64,000 nt of DNA from Nocardia inohanensis NBRC 100128 (GTDB lineage: Bacteria; Actinomycetota; Actinomycetes; Mycobacteriales; Mycobacteriaceae): contig NZ_BDBK01000017.1 of assembly GCF_001612945.1 (NCBI RefSeq), positions 434,001 to 498,000 of the forward strand. The letters are read 5' to 3'. Shown piece after piece: positions 1 to 7,271 of the stretch. Made by a program: the position numbers and the translations under genes. Position 1 is the stretch's first letter. Each line of letters starts with the position of its first letter. The notes under the pieces were generated by a model, which ran no database searches, was not told the DNA's origin, and was given only the letters and a program-made list of their open reading frames with translations.

Positions 1-562
1 TGGCGAAGGTGTGGCGGACCACCGCACCGGTCTGATGCGTCTCGACGACCGCGCCGTTGGAGATGACCTCCCAGTCCTCCGGCGCGGTGGCGATGATGTC
101 GTAGGTGGCCTTCAGGTCCGGCTGATCGAAGCAGGCGAACATGCGCTTGCAGTCCGCGGTCTCGAACTGCGAGTACAGGTAGACCTTGTTGTCGGTCGGA
201 TCGATGAACCGGTGCAGGCCCTCACCGGTGTTCGAGTACTCGCAATCCGCCTCGACCACCAGCTCGTTGGTGGCGGCCAGATCCGGCAGCGTGATGCCTT
301 CGGACTCGTCGTAATCGCTGACATCCAAGGCGACGCCGTTGAGCACCGCGGACCGCACGCCCGCACCCACGATGTCGATGAAGGTCGATGCCCCCGGAGT
401 GGCGGTGAAGGTGACCGTCGAACGCGAGTGGAAGGTACCGGTCGTCACCGCGTCGGCGCTGGTGGGCTGCCCGGTCAGATCCAATTCGACCCGGTAGTTC
501 TCCACCTGGATCGTGGCGGCGCGTTGGATCGCCTGCTCGCGGGTGAGATTCGGTGCTGACAA
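1..562 (-). CDS. pepN: Aminopeptidase N, N-terminal part (runs off the window)
   Basis: M1-family zinc aminopeptidase that removes N-terminal residues from peptides in the cytoplasm. Only about the first 187 residues are present, and the gene continues past base 1. The visible part is the N-terminal beta domain of the M1 family, with the pattern ENYRVELDL followed by STVTFTATPG and the run YLYSQFETADCKRMFACFDQ, typical of actinobacterial PepN. The HExxH zinc site lies outside the window. I chose the TTG at 562 because AAGGAG sits 5 bases upstream and no ATG or GTG is better placed. It is divergent from purC. In M. tuberculosis pepN (Rv2467) is next to Rv2466c; here about 10 kb of other genes separates the two homologues. 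Confidence 0.93.
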   Translation of the reverse strand, partial: MSAPNLTREQAIQRAATIQVENYRVELDLTGQPTSADAVTTGTFHSRSTVTFTATPGASTFIDIVGAGVRSAVLNGVALDVSDYDESEGITLPDLAATNELVVEADCEYSNTGEGLHRFIDPTDNKVYLYSQFETADCKRMFACFDQPDLKATYDIIATAPEDWEVISNGAVVETHQTGAVVRHTFA

Positions 563-659
563 GGGGGCTCCTTAACTCTCGGAGAACTGCTGCCGTGCGA
601 CTTGCCCAGCTTGCCATGTCGGCCGGGCCTGCGGGTGCGGGCCGGTTGGAGCTCCTCGG

Positions 660-665
660 TAGGGT
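660..665 (+). promoter_or_regulatory. -10-like element of purC
   Basis: TAGGGT matches the actinobacterial TANNNT -10 pattern. It lies 37 bases upstream of the preferred purC start at 702 and directly before the in-frame GTG at 666. A transcript starting about 7 bases downstream would exclude that GTG, which supports the TTG start. No good -35 is visible. The same hexamer precedes clpP1 at 30051. Confidence 0.4.
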
Positions 666-701
666 GTGGGCAGCCAGCCGACCAGTTCGAGGAGGACCCC
701 G

Positions 702-1523
702 TTGAAGCACATCCACGCCGGTAAGGTGCGCGATCTCTACGAGGACGGCGATTCGCTGATCCTGGTCGCCTCCGATCGGGTGTCGGTGTACGACGTGGTG
801 CTGCCCACGCCCATCCCGGACAAGGGCGCGATGCTGACCCAGCTGTCGAACTGGTGGTTCGAGTACTTCTCCGATATCCCCAACCACATTCTCTCCACCA
901 CCGACGTGCCGGCCGAGTTCGCCGGGCGCGGGGTGCGGGTAAAGCCGTTGAAGATGGTGAAGGTCGAGTGCATCGCGCGCGGGTACCTGACCGGTGGCGG
1001 GCTGAAGGAGTACGAGCGGACCGGGTCGGTCTCCGGTATCGCGCTGCCGCCCGGGCTGGTGGAGGGGTCCAAGCTGCCCGAGCCGATCTTCACGCCCACC
1101 ACCAAGGCCGATGAGGGGCACGACGAGCCCATCACCTTCGATGACGTGGTGAACCAGGAGGGCAAGGAGATCGCCGACAAGCTCCGCGAGGTGACCCTCG
1201 AGGTCTACACCCGCGGCGCCGAGCATGCCGCCGCGCGCGGGGTGATCATCGCCGATACTAAGGTCGAATTTGGTTGGGACGGTGACGTTCTCACCCTCGG
1301 TGACGAGGTGCTGACCTCGGACTCCTCGCGCTTCTGGCCCGCCGATCAGTACCAGCCCGGCCGCGTGCAGCCCTCCTTCGACAAGCAGTTCGTGCGCGAC
1401 TGGTCCACCTCGACGGGCTGGAACAAGGAGTACCCGGGCCCCGAGATCCCCGCCGACGTGGTGGCCGCGACCCGGGCCAAGTACGCCCAGGCCTACGAAC
1501 TCATCACCGGTAAGGCTTGGTAG
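702..1523 (+). CDS. purC: Phosphoribosylaminoimidazole-succinocarboxamide synthase
   Basis: SAICAR synthetase: ATP-dependent joining of CAIR and aspartate in purine synthesis, in the cytoplasm. The 273-residue product shows family landmarks in order: SDRVSVYD near residue 24, IPDKG near 38, VKPLKMVKVECIARGYLTGG near 85-105, and ADTKVEFG near 188. The TTG at 702 is chosen because GAGGAGG lies 6 bases upstream and translation then opens with the usual MKHIHAGKVRDLY. An upstream in-frame GTG at 666 would overlap the -10-like element. It is divergent from pepN and ends at a strong hairpin. It is single and not in an operon with other pur genes in this window. Confidence 0.96.
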   Translation: MKHIHAGKVRDLYEDGDSLILVASDRVSVYDVVLPTPIPDKGAMLTQLSNWWFEYFSDIPNHILSTTDVPAEFAGRGVRVKPLKMVKVECIARGYLTGGGLKEYERTGSVSGIALPPGLVEGSKLPEPIFTPTTKADEGHDEPITFDDVVNQEGKEIADKLREVTLEVYTRGAEHAAARGVIIADTKVEFGWDGDVLTLGDEVLTSDSSRFWPADQYQPGRVQPSFDKQFVRDWSTSTGWNKEYPGPEIPADVVAATRAKYAQAYELITGKAW

Positions 1524-1535
1524 CACCAACTCTCG

Positions 1536-1566
1536 GGGTTTTCAGGGGTCTCACCCCTGAAAACCC
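1536..1566 (+). terminator. Hairpin terminator after purC (repeat family A)
   Basis: Perfect 13-base arms, GGGTTTTCAGGGG and CCCCTGAAAACCC, enclose a 5-base loop. It sits 12 bases after the purC stop and just before the convergent gene, so it could serve both. The sequence from 1526 onward is nearly identical to the one following clpX at 33014. Confidence 0.75.
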
Positions 1567-1569
1567 TTG

Positions 1570-2250
1570 TCAGGCAGGCACAGTGGTGGTGGCCAGGAAC
1601 TCGGCGACGAACCCGTGCGCCTTCGCCTCCAGCGCCGCGTACTGGGCTTCGCGTTCGGCTCCGAAAGTGACGGGGTCGAACAGCAGCCGGCCGTCGGCGT
1701 CGACGCGCTGACGGCGCTCTTCGGCGTCCGGCAGCAGGCCGACAGCCGAGTGTGAGAAGCCGCAGTAGTAGGCGATTCCCATGTTCAGCGACCCTTCCAG
1801 CGACTGCTGCATGAGTTCGACAACGGCGTCATCGCCTGCCGCGCCGGCCAATCCCAGCCACAGCATGCGCTTGCCCGCCAGGCGTGGCCGGCTGCGGCCG
1901 TAGGCGAAACCGTAGTTCCACACCCGGTCGATCCAGCCCTTGAGCAGGGCGGGTAGATGCAGCCAGTAGACCGGGAACACGGCGATGACGATGTCGGCGG
2001 CCAGGATTCGGCGCATGTGCGCTTCGGTCTCGCCGGAGTAGAGCTTCTCGCGATTGCCCCAGTCGGGCTGATCCTCGGTGTTCATGCGCGGGTCGAAGCC
2101 CTCGGCCCGCAGGTCCAGCACGTCCACGCGATAACCGGAGCTCTCCAGCTGGGTGACGGTGCGGCGGGCGATGTGCGCGGTCAGGGAATCGGTGCGGTGG
2201 TGGGCGATCACGACCAGGGCGGTGCGGGCGTCGATACCATTGTGCGACAA
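1570..2250 (-). CDS. NAD(P)H dehydrogenase (quinone)-type flavodoxin-fold oxidoreductase
   Basis: A 226-residue flavodoxin-fold protein of the NQO1/MdaB/KefG-like family, expected to bind FMN or FAD and reduce quinones or other electrophiles with NAD(P)H. The first strand and loop read ALVVIAHHRTDSLTAHI (residues 11-27), where this family starts its flavin site. FPVYWLHLPALLKGWIDRVW (near 91-110) is the hallmark of the NAD(P)H dehydrogenase group. It diverges from an AraC regulator that probably controls it, a common arrangement in actinobacteria (inference). The physiological substrate cannot be told from sequence. Confidence 0.87.
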   Translation of the reverse strand: MSHNGIDARTALVVIAHHRTDSLTAHIARRTVTQLESSGYRVDVLDLRAEGFDPRMNTEDQPDWGNREKLYSGETEAHMRRILAADIVIAVFPVYWLHLPALLKGWIDRVWNYGFAYGRSRPRLAGKRMLWLGLAGAAGDDAVVELMQQSLEGSLNMGIAYYCGFSHSAVGLLPDAEERRQRVDADGRLLFDPVTFGAEREAQYAALEAKAHGFVAEFLATTTVPA

Positions 2251-2305
2251 GGGATTTCCTTCGGCTCGGGAAGCGGTGAGTGCCTTCGCCTCCCATTGAA
2301 GCCAA

Positions 2306-2321
2306 GATCGTGTGGACGATC
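2306..2321. promoter_or_regulatory. Candidate operator in the divergent promoter region
   Basis: GATCGT-GTGG-ACGATC, a perfect 6-base inverted repeat in the 119-base gap between the oxidoreductase and the AraC-type regulator. The position suits a site for that regulator. No footprint or second copy supports this. Confidence 0.35.
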
Positions 2322-2369
2322 CATGGACGAAACGCTCTGATCGATAGGAATTCGTCTACGCTCGATCGG

Positions 2370-3302
2370 GTGGATCCCCTGAGCAATCTGTTGAGTGGCA
2401 TCCGGGCCGAAGGCTCGGTGGTCGCCCACGCCGAACTCGCCGCACCGTGGACCATCCGATTCGGTGACGGCGCGCCATTGACCATGATCACGGTGCTGCG
2501 CGGCGGCGGCACCCTGCTGCTCTCCGACGGCAGCGAAACCCGGCTCGGCACCGGCGATACCGCCATCGTGCGCGGTCCGGAGCTGTTTCATCTTGCGGAC
2601 CGATCGGATTCGCGCGGCGGCCCGCACACCGAATACGAGATCGCCTGCTTCACGCCGGAGGCCGCGGCTTTGTGCGGAGAAGACTTGAGCGGCATCAGCT
2701 GGGGCGCGGACACCGAAGCCGCCACCGCGCTGATCGTCGGCGCGTATCAGACCTGCACGCGCCGTCACGAGCGGCTGTTACGCGCTCTCCCAACGGTTCT
2801 CGTGATCTCCGAAGACGCCGAGGACTGCGCGTGGATGGAGGCGGCGGTGGTGGACGCCGTCGCCCACAGCGCCGGTTCCCAGGCCATGATGGACCGGCTG
2901 CTGGATTGGAGCCTGGTCTGCACGCTGCGCTCCTGGTTCGCCCAGGCCGATGCCGCCGCCCCCGCCTGGTATCGCGGCCTGTCCGATCCGGTGGTCGCGC
3001 CCGCGTTGGAGGCCATCCACGGCCGGCCGGGCGTCTCGTGGACGGTGGCCTCGCTGGCGGCCCGATCCGGGGTCTCCCGAGCGCTTTTCGCCAAGCGCTT
3101 CACCACCGTCATGGGCGAACCCCCGCTCGCCTACCTGACCGGCTGCCGCATGGACGAGGCCGAAGACTTGCTCACCGACGCCCAGCTGACCGTCGCCCAG
3201 GTCGCCAAGTCGGTCGGCTACGCGGACGCTTTCGGCTTCAGCGCCGCGTTCAAACGCCATAAAGGCATGAGCCCCACGGCATTCCGTGCAGCAGTCGCCT
3301 AG
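2370..3302 (+). CDS. AraC-family transcriptional regulator with cupin sensor domain
   Basis: Transcription factor of about 310 residues. The N-terminal half is the AraC_binding/cupin_6 type, opening DPLSNLLSGIRAEG and followed by APWTIRFGDG and LRGGGTLLL. The C-terminal ~100 residues hold two helix-turn-helix motifs of the AraC family (VASLAARSGVSRALFAKRF and VAQVAKSVGYADAFGFSAAF). I start at the GTG at 2370 because the family consensus begins MDPLS; an in-frame GTG at 2280 would add 30 residues with no resemblance to the family. There is no clear ribosome site, so the message may be leaderless. Regulators of this subtype often sit divergently to NAD(P)H reductases and respond to small electrophiles; the ligand here is unknown. 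Confidence 0.88.
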   Translation: MDPLSNLLSGIRAEGSVVAHAELAAPWTIRFGDGAPLTMITVLRGGGTLLLSDGSETRLGTGDTAIVRGPELFHLADRSDSRGGPHTEYEIACFTPEAAALCGEDLSGISWGADTEAATALIVGAYQTCTRRHERLLRALPTVLVISEDAEDCAWMEAAVVDAVAHSAGSQAMMDRLLDWSLVCTLRSWFAQADAAAPAWYRGLSDPVVAPALEAIHGRPGVSWTVASLAARSGVSRALFAKRFTTVMGEPPLAYLTGCRMDEAEDLLTDAQLTVAQVAKSVGYADAFGFSAAFKRHKGMSPTAFRAAVA

Positions 3303-3347
3303 CGGCGGGCGGGAGGCGGACCGGACCGCCTCCCGCTCCGGCATCGG

Positions 3348-3554
3348 CTAGTTGCCGAACTTCTTCTTCACCTTGTCGACGGCGTCGCCGACGGCTTCCT
3401 TCACATCGTTGGCGGCATCCTTCAGGCCGGCGGCGAGCTGATCGCCCTTGCCCTCGGCCTTCAGGTCGTCATCGCCGGTGACATTCCCGGCGGCCTCCTT
3501 GGCCTTGCCGCCCAGATCCTCGGCCTTGTTGTTGATCTTGTCGCTCAGAGACAT
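3348..3554 (-). CDS. CsbD family general stress protein
   Basis: A 68-residue, highly charged, Lys/Glu/Ala-rich helical protein matching the CsbD family (SLSDKINNKAEDLGGKAKEA, then TGDDDLKAEGKGDQ). CsbD proteins are sigma-B-type stress regulon members in Gram-positives; the molecular function is unknown. The ATG at 3554 is used because GGAGG lies 5 bases upstream. An in-frame upstream ATG at 3653 would overlap the promoter. It is convergent with the AraC gene and divergent from the sigma factor operon. A plausible stress-sigma promoter is visible upstream. Confidence 0.9.
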   Translation of the reverse strand: MSLSDKINNKAEDLGGKAKEAAGNVTGDDDLKAEGKGDQLAAGLKDAANDVKEAVGDAVDKVKKKFGN

Positions 3555-3616
3555 CGGAACCTCCGTGTCGATGGGGGTGTGCCCAGGAGAAACGGGCACA
3601 TTTCCTGAGACGTTCG

Positions 3617-3643
3617 AAACCCACCATATGTCACTCAGCAAAC
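3617..3643 (-). promoter_or_regulatory. Putative SigB/SigF-type stress promoter of csbD
   Basis: Read on the minus strand: GTTT, 17 bases, GGGTTT. This approximates the actinobacterial general-stress consensus GTTT-N15-17-GGGTA. It ends 62 bases before the csbD start. Confidence 0.4.
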
Positions 3644-3724
3644 TATGAGACAACGGTCACAGATAATGGTGAGTGAGGATTCGCATCCCTTCGGGTCTAA
3701 CCCACGAAAGGATTGGAGGGCGGG

Positions 3725-4291
3725 GTGACTGGTACCGATGCCGGACTCGAGGCAGAGCTCGACGATGCCACGCTGGTCAGCCGGGCCCGCGACGGCGATA
3801 TTCCTAGCTATGAGCAGCTAGTTCTGCGCTATCAGGGACCGATGTTCCGGTTGGCGGCGAAGATGCTGGCCGATCGGGCGGAGGCCGAGGACGTGGTGCA
3901 GGACGTATTCCTGACCGCGTGGCGGCGGCTGGGGCAGTTACAGGACGAGTCCGCCTTCGCCGGCTGGCTGTACCGGGCCACTACCAACCGCTGCCTGAAT
4001 GTGCTCCGTAAGCGGCAACCGGCGGCGGAGGTCGACCCCGACACCACCGCCTCCCCGCGCCGGGACCTGCACCCGGAGCACGCCGTCCAGGTGCACAGCC
4101 AGATGGAGGCGCTGACCGCGGCGCTCCAGCAGCTGACCCCCGAACAGCGGGCGTGCTGGCTGCTGCGCGAGGTGCACGGCCGCTCCTACGAAGAGATCGG
4201 CGAGATCGTCGGCGCGAACACCACCGCGGTACGCGGGCGGATAGCGCGGGCCCGCGCCCAGTTGGCAGAGGTGATGAAGCCATGGCGATGA
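3725..4291 (+). CDS. ECF-like RNA polymerase sigma factor of the Asp23 operon
   Basis: A 188-residue sigma-70 family protein with region 2 (AEDVVQDVFLTAWRRLGQL, near residues 58-76) and region 4 (SYEEIGEIVGANTTAVRGRI, near 155-174), and no regions 1 or 3, as in ECF sigmas. The GTG at 3725 is chosen because GGAGG ends 5 bases upstream; an in-frame TTG at 3713 has no such site. Its 3' end overlaps the next gene, whose product carries an anti-sigma-like zinc motif, so a sigma/anti-sigma pair is likely (inference). It heads a run of Asp23-family envelope genes that it may transcribe. Confidence 0.92.
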   Translation: MTGTDAGLEAELDDATLVSRARDGDIPSYEQLVLRYQGPMFRLAAKMLADRAEAEDVVQDVFLTAWRRLGQLQDESAFAGWLYRATTNRCLNVLRKRQPAAEVDPDTTASPRRDLHPEHAVQVHSQMEALTAALQQLTPEQRACWLLREVHGRSYEEIGEIVGANTTAVRGRIARARAQLAEVMKPWR

Positions 4292-4875
4292 CGAATGCGA
4301 CAGATGTGGACGAGGACTACCGGCTGCCCTGCGGGCGCGGCATGGAACAGGTGTGGCGGCGGCTCGACGCCGTGCAGAACGGTCATGCCGACGCGCACGA
4401 GACCCGCTGCGCGCACTGCCGCGCGGCCCGCGAGAGCCTGCTGGCACTACGCACGGCCACCGAGGAACTGATCGCCGAACCCGATCCCGAACCGCCGGAC
4501 TTGTTCGGCCGCATCATGTCCGCCGTGCGGGCCGAGCGGCGGCGCGGGCAGGGGCTGACCCTGCCCACCGAGCATCCGGGCAGCGTGGAGGTGAGCGAAC
4601 AGGCGGTCGCGGCGGTGCTGCGCTTCGCGGCCGACACCGTGCCCGGCGTACGAGCCCGCCAGTGCCGCGTCCGCAGCGTCGGCACCGGGCCCGACGGCGA
4701 GAACATCGTGCAGGTGAGCATGGCCCTGGCGGTGCGCATGCGCGGCGGCAGCCTGGACGGCATCGTGCCGCTGGTGCGGCAGCGGGTGGCGACCGCCCTG
4801 GCGGCCCGCACCGGACTGCTGCTGGGCCGCCTGGATGTGACCGTCGCGGACGTGTACCAGGAGCGGGACCGGTGA
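4282..4875 (+). CDS. Zinc-finger / Asp23-domain fusion, probable anti-sigma-like regulator
   Basis: A 197-residue protein in two parts. Residues 1-60 carry H39-x3-C43-x2-C46, the zinc-binding signature of ZAS anti-sigma factors, with C17 nearby. Residues about 90-195 are an Asp23/Gls24 domain (VSEQAVAAVLRFAADTVPGV, then a terminal VTVADVY). The start at 4282 fits GAGGT 9 bases upstream; ATG 4288, which overlaps the sigma stop as ATGA, is the alternative. The coding region overlaps the sigma gene, and its TGA overlaps the next GTG. The likely role is to hold the sigma factor until envelope stress is sensed through the Asp23 module (inference from layout and motif). Confidence 0.82.
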   Translation: MAMTNATDVDEDYRLPCGRGMEQVWRRLDAVQNGHADAHETRCAHCRAARESLLALRTATEELIAEPDPEPPDLFGRIMSAVRAERRRGQGLTLPTEHPGSVEVSEQAVAAVLRFAADTVPGVRARQCRVRSVGTGPDGENIVQVSMALAVRMRGGSLDGIVPLVRQRVATALAARTGLLLGRLDVTVADVYQERDR

Positions 4876-5252
4876 CGGCACTGAGCTCGGGCAGCGAAAT
4901 CGTCGTCGCGGACGCCGTGATCGCCGGGGTGGCGGCCCGCGCCGCCGCGGCCGTACCGGGCGTGGCCCGGCTGGAACCCGGCCTGCGCGGCCTGGTCACC
5001 GGCTGGGCGCGGGCCGGCAAACAACTGCTGGGCGGGTCGGAATCGGTCGCGAGCGAGGGGGTGCGGGTGGCCCGGACCGCCGCGGGCGGGCTCGCCGTGC
5101 AGGTGGACGTGTCGCTCACCGCCGACTGCCGGGCCGCGGTGGTGGGCGCGGGCATCCAGCAGGCGGTGCGGCGGGCCGTGCCGCAACAGACCGGAGTCAC
5201 CGTCGACGAGGTGTCGGTGACCATTCTCGATATCGAACCGGGGGCGCTGTGA
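4872..5252 (+). CDS. Asp23/Gls24 family envelope stress protein
   Basis: A 126-residue Asp23-family protein: IVVADAVIAGVAARAAAAVP at the N-terminus, the central VARTAAGGLAVQVDVSLT, and the C-terminal VTVDEVSVTILDIE strand that defines the family. The GTG start overlaps the previous stop (GTGA), so translation is coupled. Asp23 proteins in Firmicutes are cytosolic, membrane-anchored through AmaP and linked to cell-wall homeostasis; the role in actinobacteria is little studied. Confidence 0.82.
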   Translation: MTALSSGSEIVVADAVIAGVAARAAAAVPGVARLEPGLRGLVTGWARAGKQLLGGSESVASEGVRVARTAAGGLAVQVDVSLTADCRAAVVGAGIQQAVRRAVPQQTGVTVDEVSVTILDIEPGAL

Positions 5253-5566
5253 CCGCGAAAGCGGAACTGATCGAGGCGATTGTCGATGCGATCGAGGAGG
5301 TGGAGGGCTTGCGTGCGGTAGCGCCGTTCGGGCTCGAGGCCGTCACCCGGCTGCCTCGGGGCGGCCGGGCCTACGCGGTGGAATTGGGCCCGGAGCTCGT
5401 CGAGATTCGTTTGGCGGCAAGCAGTTTGCCGTTGCAGCCGCTGCTGGATCGGCTCACCGCAGCCGTCCGGGCGCTGTTGCGGAGCACCGAGTGGGCGGAT
5501 GCGACCGTGCGCTTGATCGTCGCCGAACTCGATGCATCCGCCTTCGGCGAATATTCAGTTACCTAG
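5249..5566 (+). CDS. Small unassigned protein of the Asp23 operon
   Basis: A 105-residue product starting with GTG that overlaps the previous stop by 4 bases. I do not recognise a family. It is predicted alpha/beta with an acidic N-terminal helix (ELIEAIVDAIEEVEGL) and an amphipathic segment LDRLTAAVRALLRSTEWADA. The size and the final strand (TVRLIVAELD) loosely recall a degenerate Asp23 domain. The coupling indicates that it belongs to the envelope-stress operon. A 93-base gap follows before the next gene, which has its own strong ribosome site. Confidence 0.7.
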   Translation: MTAKAELIEAIVDAIEEVEGLRAVAPFGLEAVTRLPRGGRAYAVELGPELVEIRLAASSLPLQPLLDRLTAAVRALLRSTEWADATVRLIVAELDASAFGEYSVT

Positions 5567-5659
5567 ATCACACGGGCTCGGCGTGAGGATCTTCCGATCG
5601 CCGTGTCGAAGAAGAGTAGGCATTGATTCGCTGTAGCACAACGAAATCAGGAGGATGAC

Positions 5660-6148
5660 ATGACCGGAACCAGCACCGAGAAGTCGACCGGCAAGACCGT
5701 CGCCACCGCCCCGGACACCGCATCCCGCAATGGTTCGGCGAACACCGGTGACCTGGTGACCGACCAGGGCACCACCAGCATCGCCGACATCGTGGTGCAG
5801 AAGATCGCCGGACTGGCCGCCCGCGAGGTGCGCGGCGTGCACGCCCTCGGCGGTGGCGCCGCCCGGGCCTTCGGCGCGATCCGCGACCGCATCCCGGGCG
5901 CCTCCGCCAGTGTGGGACAGGGCGTTTCGGTCGAGGTAGGCGAGAAGCAGGCCGCCGTCGATCTGGAGCTCGTCGTCGAATACGGGGTGGCGATCGCGGA
6001 AATGGCGAAGGCGGTGCGCCGCAATGTCATCACCGCCATCGAGCAGATGACCGGGCTGGAGGTCGTCGAGGTCAATATCAACGTCAACGACGTGTACATC
6101 CCGGAGGACGACGACGAGACCGAACCCGCCGCCAATCGCGTTCAGTAA
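5660..6148 (+). CDS. Asp23/Gls24 family envelope stress response protein
   Basis: A 162-residue, canonical Asp23 protein. A disordered Ser/Thr-rich N-terminus (residues 1-38) precedes the core: TSIADIVVQKIAGLAAREVR, then VSVEVGEKQAAVDLELVVEY, and VEVNINVNDVYIPEDDDE at the acidic C-terminus. AGGAGG lies 5 bases before the ATG, the strongest ribosome site in the operon, so this is probably the abundant member. It is followed by the DUF2273 peptide. Confidence 0.93.
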   Translation: MTGTSTEKSTGKTVATAPDTASRNGSANTGDLVTDQGTTSIADIVVQKIAGLAAREVRGVHALGGGAARAFGAIRDRIPGASASVGQGVSVEVGEKQAAVDLELVVEYGVAIAEMAKAVRRNVITAIEQMTGLEVVEVNINVNDVYIPEDDDETEPAANRVQ

Positions 6149-6175
6149 CAGTCCATTCCAGCTGAGGAGTCGCAG

Positions 6176-6364
6176 ATGAACGCCACAACGATCTGCCTGG
6201 GCGCCGGACTCGCGCTCGGATTCGCTATGGCCTTCGGCGGTTTCGGGGCCTTCGCCGTGGTGCTGGTGTTCGCCGGGCTGGGCCTGCTGGTCGGCCGCTG
6301 GCTCGACGGCGCCGTGGATATCGCCGGAGTGCTGCGGTCGGTGCAGGACCGGAGCCGGCGATGA
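6176..6364 (+). CDS. DUF2273-like small membrane protein
   Basis: A 62-residue, glycine-rich hydrophobic protein with two membrane segments (about residues 5-21 and 24-42) and a short basic C-terminus (VQDRSRR). The size, the GGFGAF / GLGLLVGRWLDG pattern and the position between two asp23 genes fit DUF2273, found in Asp23/AmaP operons. GAGGAG lies 7 bases upstream of the ATG. Its stop overlaps the next start as ATGA. It probably helps place Asp23 proteins at the membrane (inference). Confidence 0.82.
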   Translation: MNATTICLGAGLALGFAMAFGGFGAFAVVLVFAGLGLLVGRWLDGAVDIAGVLRSVQDRSRR

Positions 6365-6732
6365 CCGCCCCGGCACTGGACCTGGCCGCCGGCGACGAAG
6401 GCACCCGAACCCGGCTGCGCGGCAGCACCACCGTCAGCGCGCGTGCGGTGCGCAAGATAGCGGCGCGGGCCGCCACCGAGATCGACGGGGTGCGGCCGCA
6501 GGTGACCGCGGAGGCCGAGGTCACCGCGGACACCGCCGCGCTGCGGCTGCGGCTCCCGGTGCGATATCCGCTGCCGGTGGCGCGGGTCGCCGAATCCTGC
6601 CGCACGCATCTGATCGAACGGGTGGGTGCGTTGACCGGCCTGACGGTCACCGGCGTGGAGATCGCCATCGCCGCCATGGTGGTCGAATCCGCAACGCCCG
6701 CAGCGGAATCGGCGCGCCGGAGGGTGTTGTGA
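6361..6732 (+). CDS. Asp23/Gls24 family protein
   Basis: A 123-residue Asp23-family protein: TTVSARAVRKIAARAATEID (residues about 22-41), a central LRLRLPVRYPLPVARVAESC, and LTVTGVEIAIAAMV near the end. The sequence diverges from the 5660 copy, so these are old paralogues rather than recent duplicates. The ATG overlaps the DUF2273 stop (ATGA), and its own stop overlaps the next GTG. Confidence 0.82.
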   Translation: MTAPALDLAAGDEGTRTRLRGSTTVSARAVRKIAARAATEIDGVRPQVTAEAEVTADTAALRLRLPVRYPLPVARVAESCRTHLIERVGALTGLTVTGVEIAIAAMVVESATPAAESARRRVL

Positions 6733-7271
6733 TCCGGCGGCCGCGGCGGACGGGTACCGCCGCGGTGGTGGCGGTGGCGCTACTGGCGCTCTGCGTGGCG
6801 GTGATCGTCTCACTCGTGCAACGGCTCTCGCGGCACCGGGAATTCGTGTCCTACGACAGTGTCGCGACCCGGCTGCACGACACCGACTGGGGTGACCCGG
6901 TCGTCTTCGCCGTGGGCGCGGGGACCGCATTGCTCGGCTTGGCGCTGCTGGTCGCGGCGGTGACACCCGGCCGGGCGACGGTGCTGCCGTTGCGGCCGCT
7001 GGCGGAGGGCGGCGAGGCCGGGATCGAACGCCGCAGCCTGCGGGCCGCGCTGCGCCGCTCCGCCACCACGGTGCCGGGGGTGAGCTCGGCGCGAATCAAA
7101 TTGCGCGGCAAAGCGGTTCGGGTATCGGCCGCCTCCGATCGGGTCGATGTGCGGGAGCTGCCCGGCACCGTGCACCAGGCGGTGACCGAGGCGTTCGAGC
7201 GCATCGGCACCGACACCGCACCCCGGGTCCGCACCCGCTTGCGGCCCGCGAAGACCGGAGGCTCGAAATGA
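6729..7271 (+). CDS. DUF6286-type membrane protein of the Asp23 operon
   Basis: A 180-residue protein with a basic N-terminus (MIRRPRRTG), two predicted membrane segments (about residues 12-33 and 58-78) and a cytoplasmic ~90-residue domain. That domain (RRSLRAALRRSATTVPGVSS, then a conserved VRVSAASDRVDVREL) resembles an Asp23 module in length and layout. The pattern fits DUF6286, which accompanies Asp23/AmaP genes in actinobacteria. The GTG start overlaps the preceding TGA, and its stop overlaps amaP. Confidence 0.78.
   Translation: MIRRPRRTGTAAVVAVALLALCVAVIVSLVQRLSRHREFVSYDSVATRLHDTDWGDPVVFAVGAGTALLGLALLVAAVTPGRATVLPLRPLAEGGEAGIERRSLRAALRRSATTVPGVSSARIKLRGKAVRVSAASDRVDVRELPGTVHQAVTEAFERIGTDTAPRVRTRLRPAKTGGSK

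Noticed and set aside
666..701. Upstream GTG start for purC.
   Set aside because: It abuts the -10-like TAGGGT and lacks a ribosome site, whereas TTG 702 has GAGGAGG.
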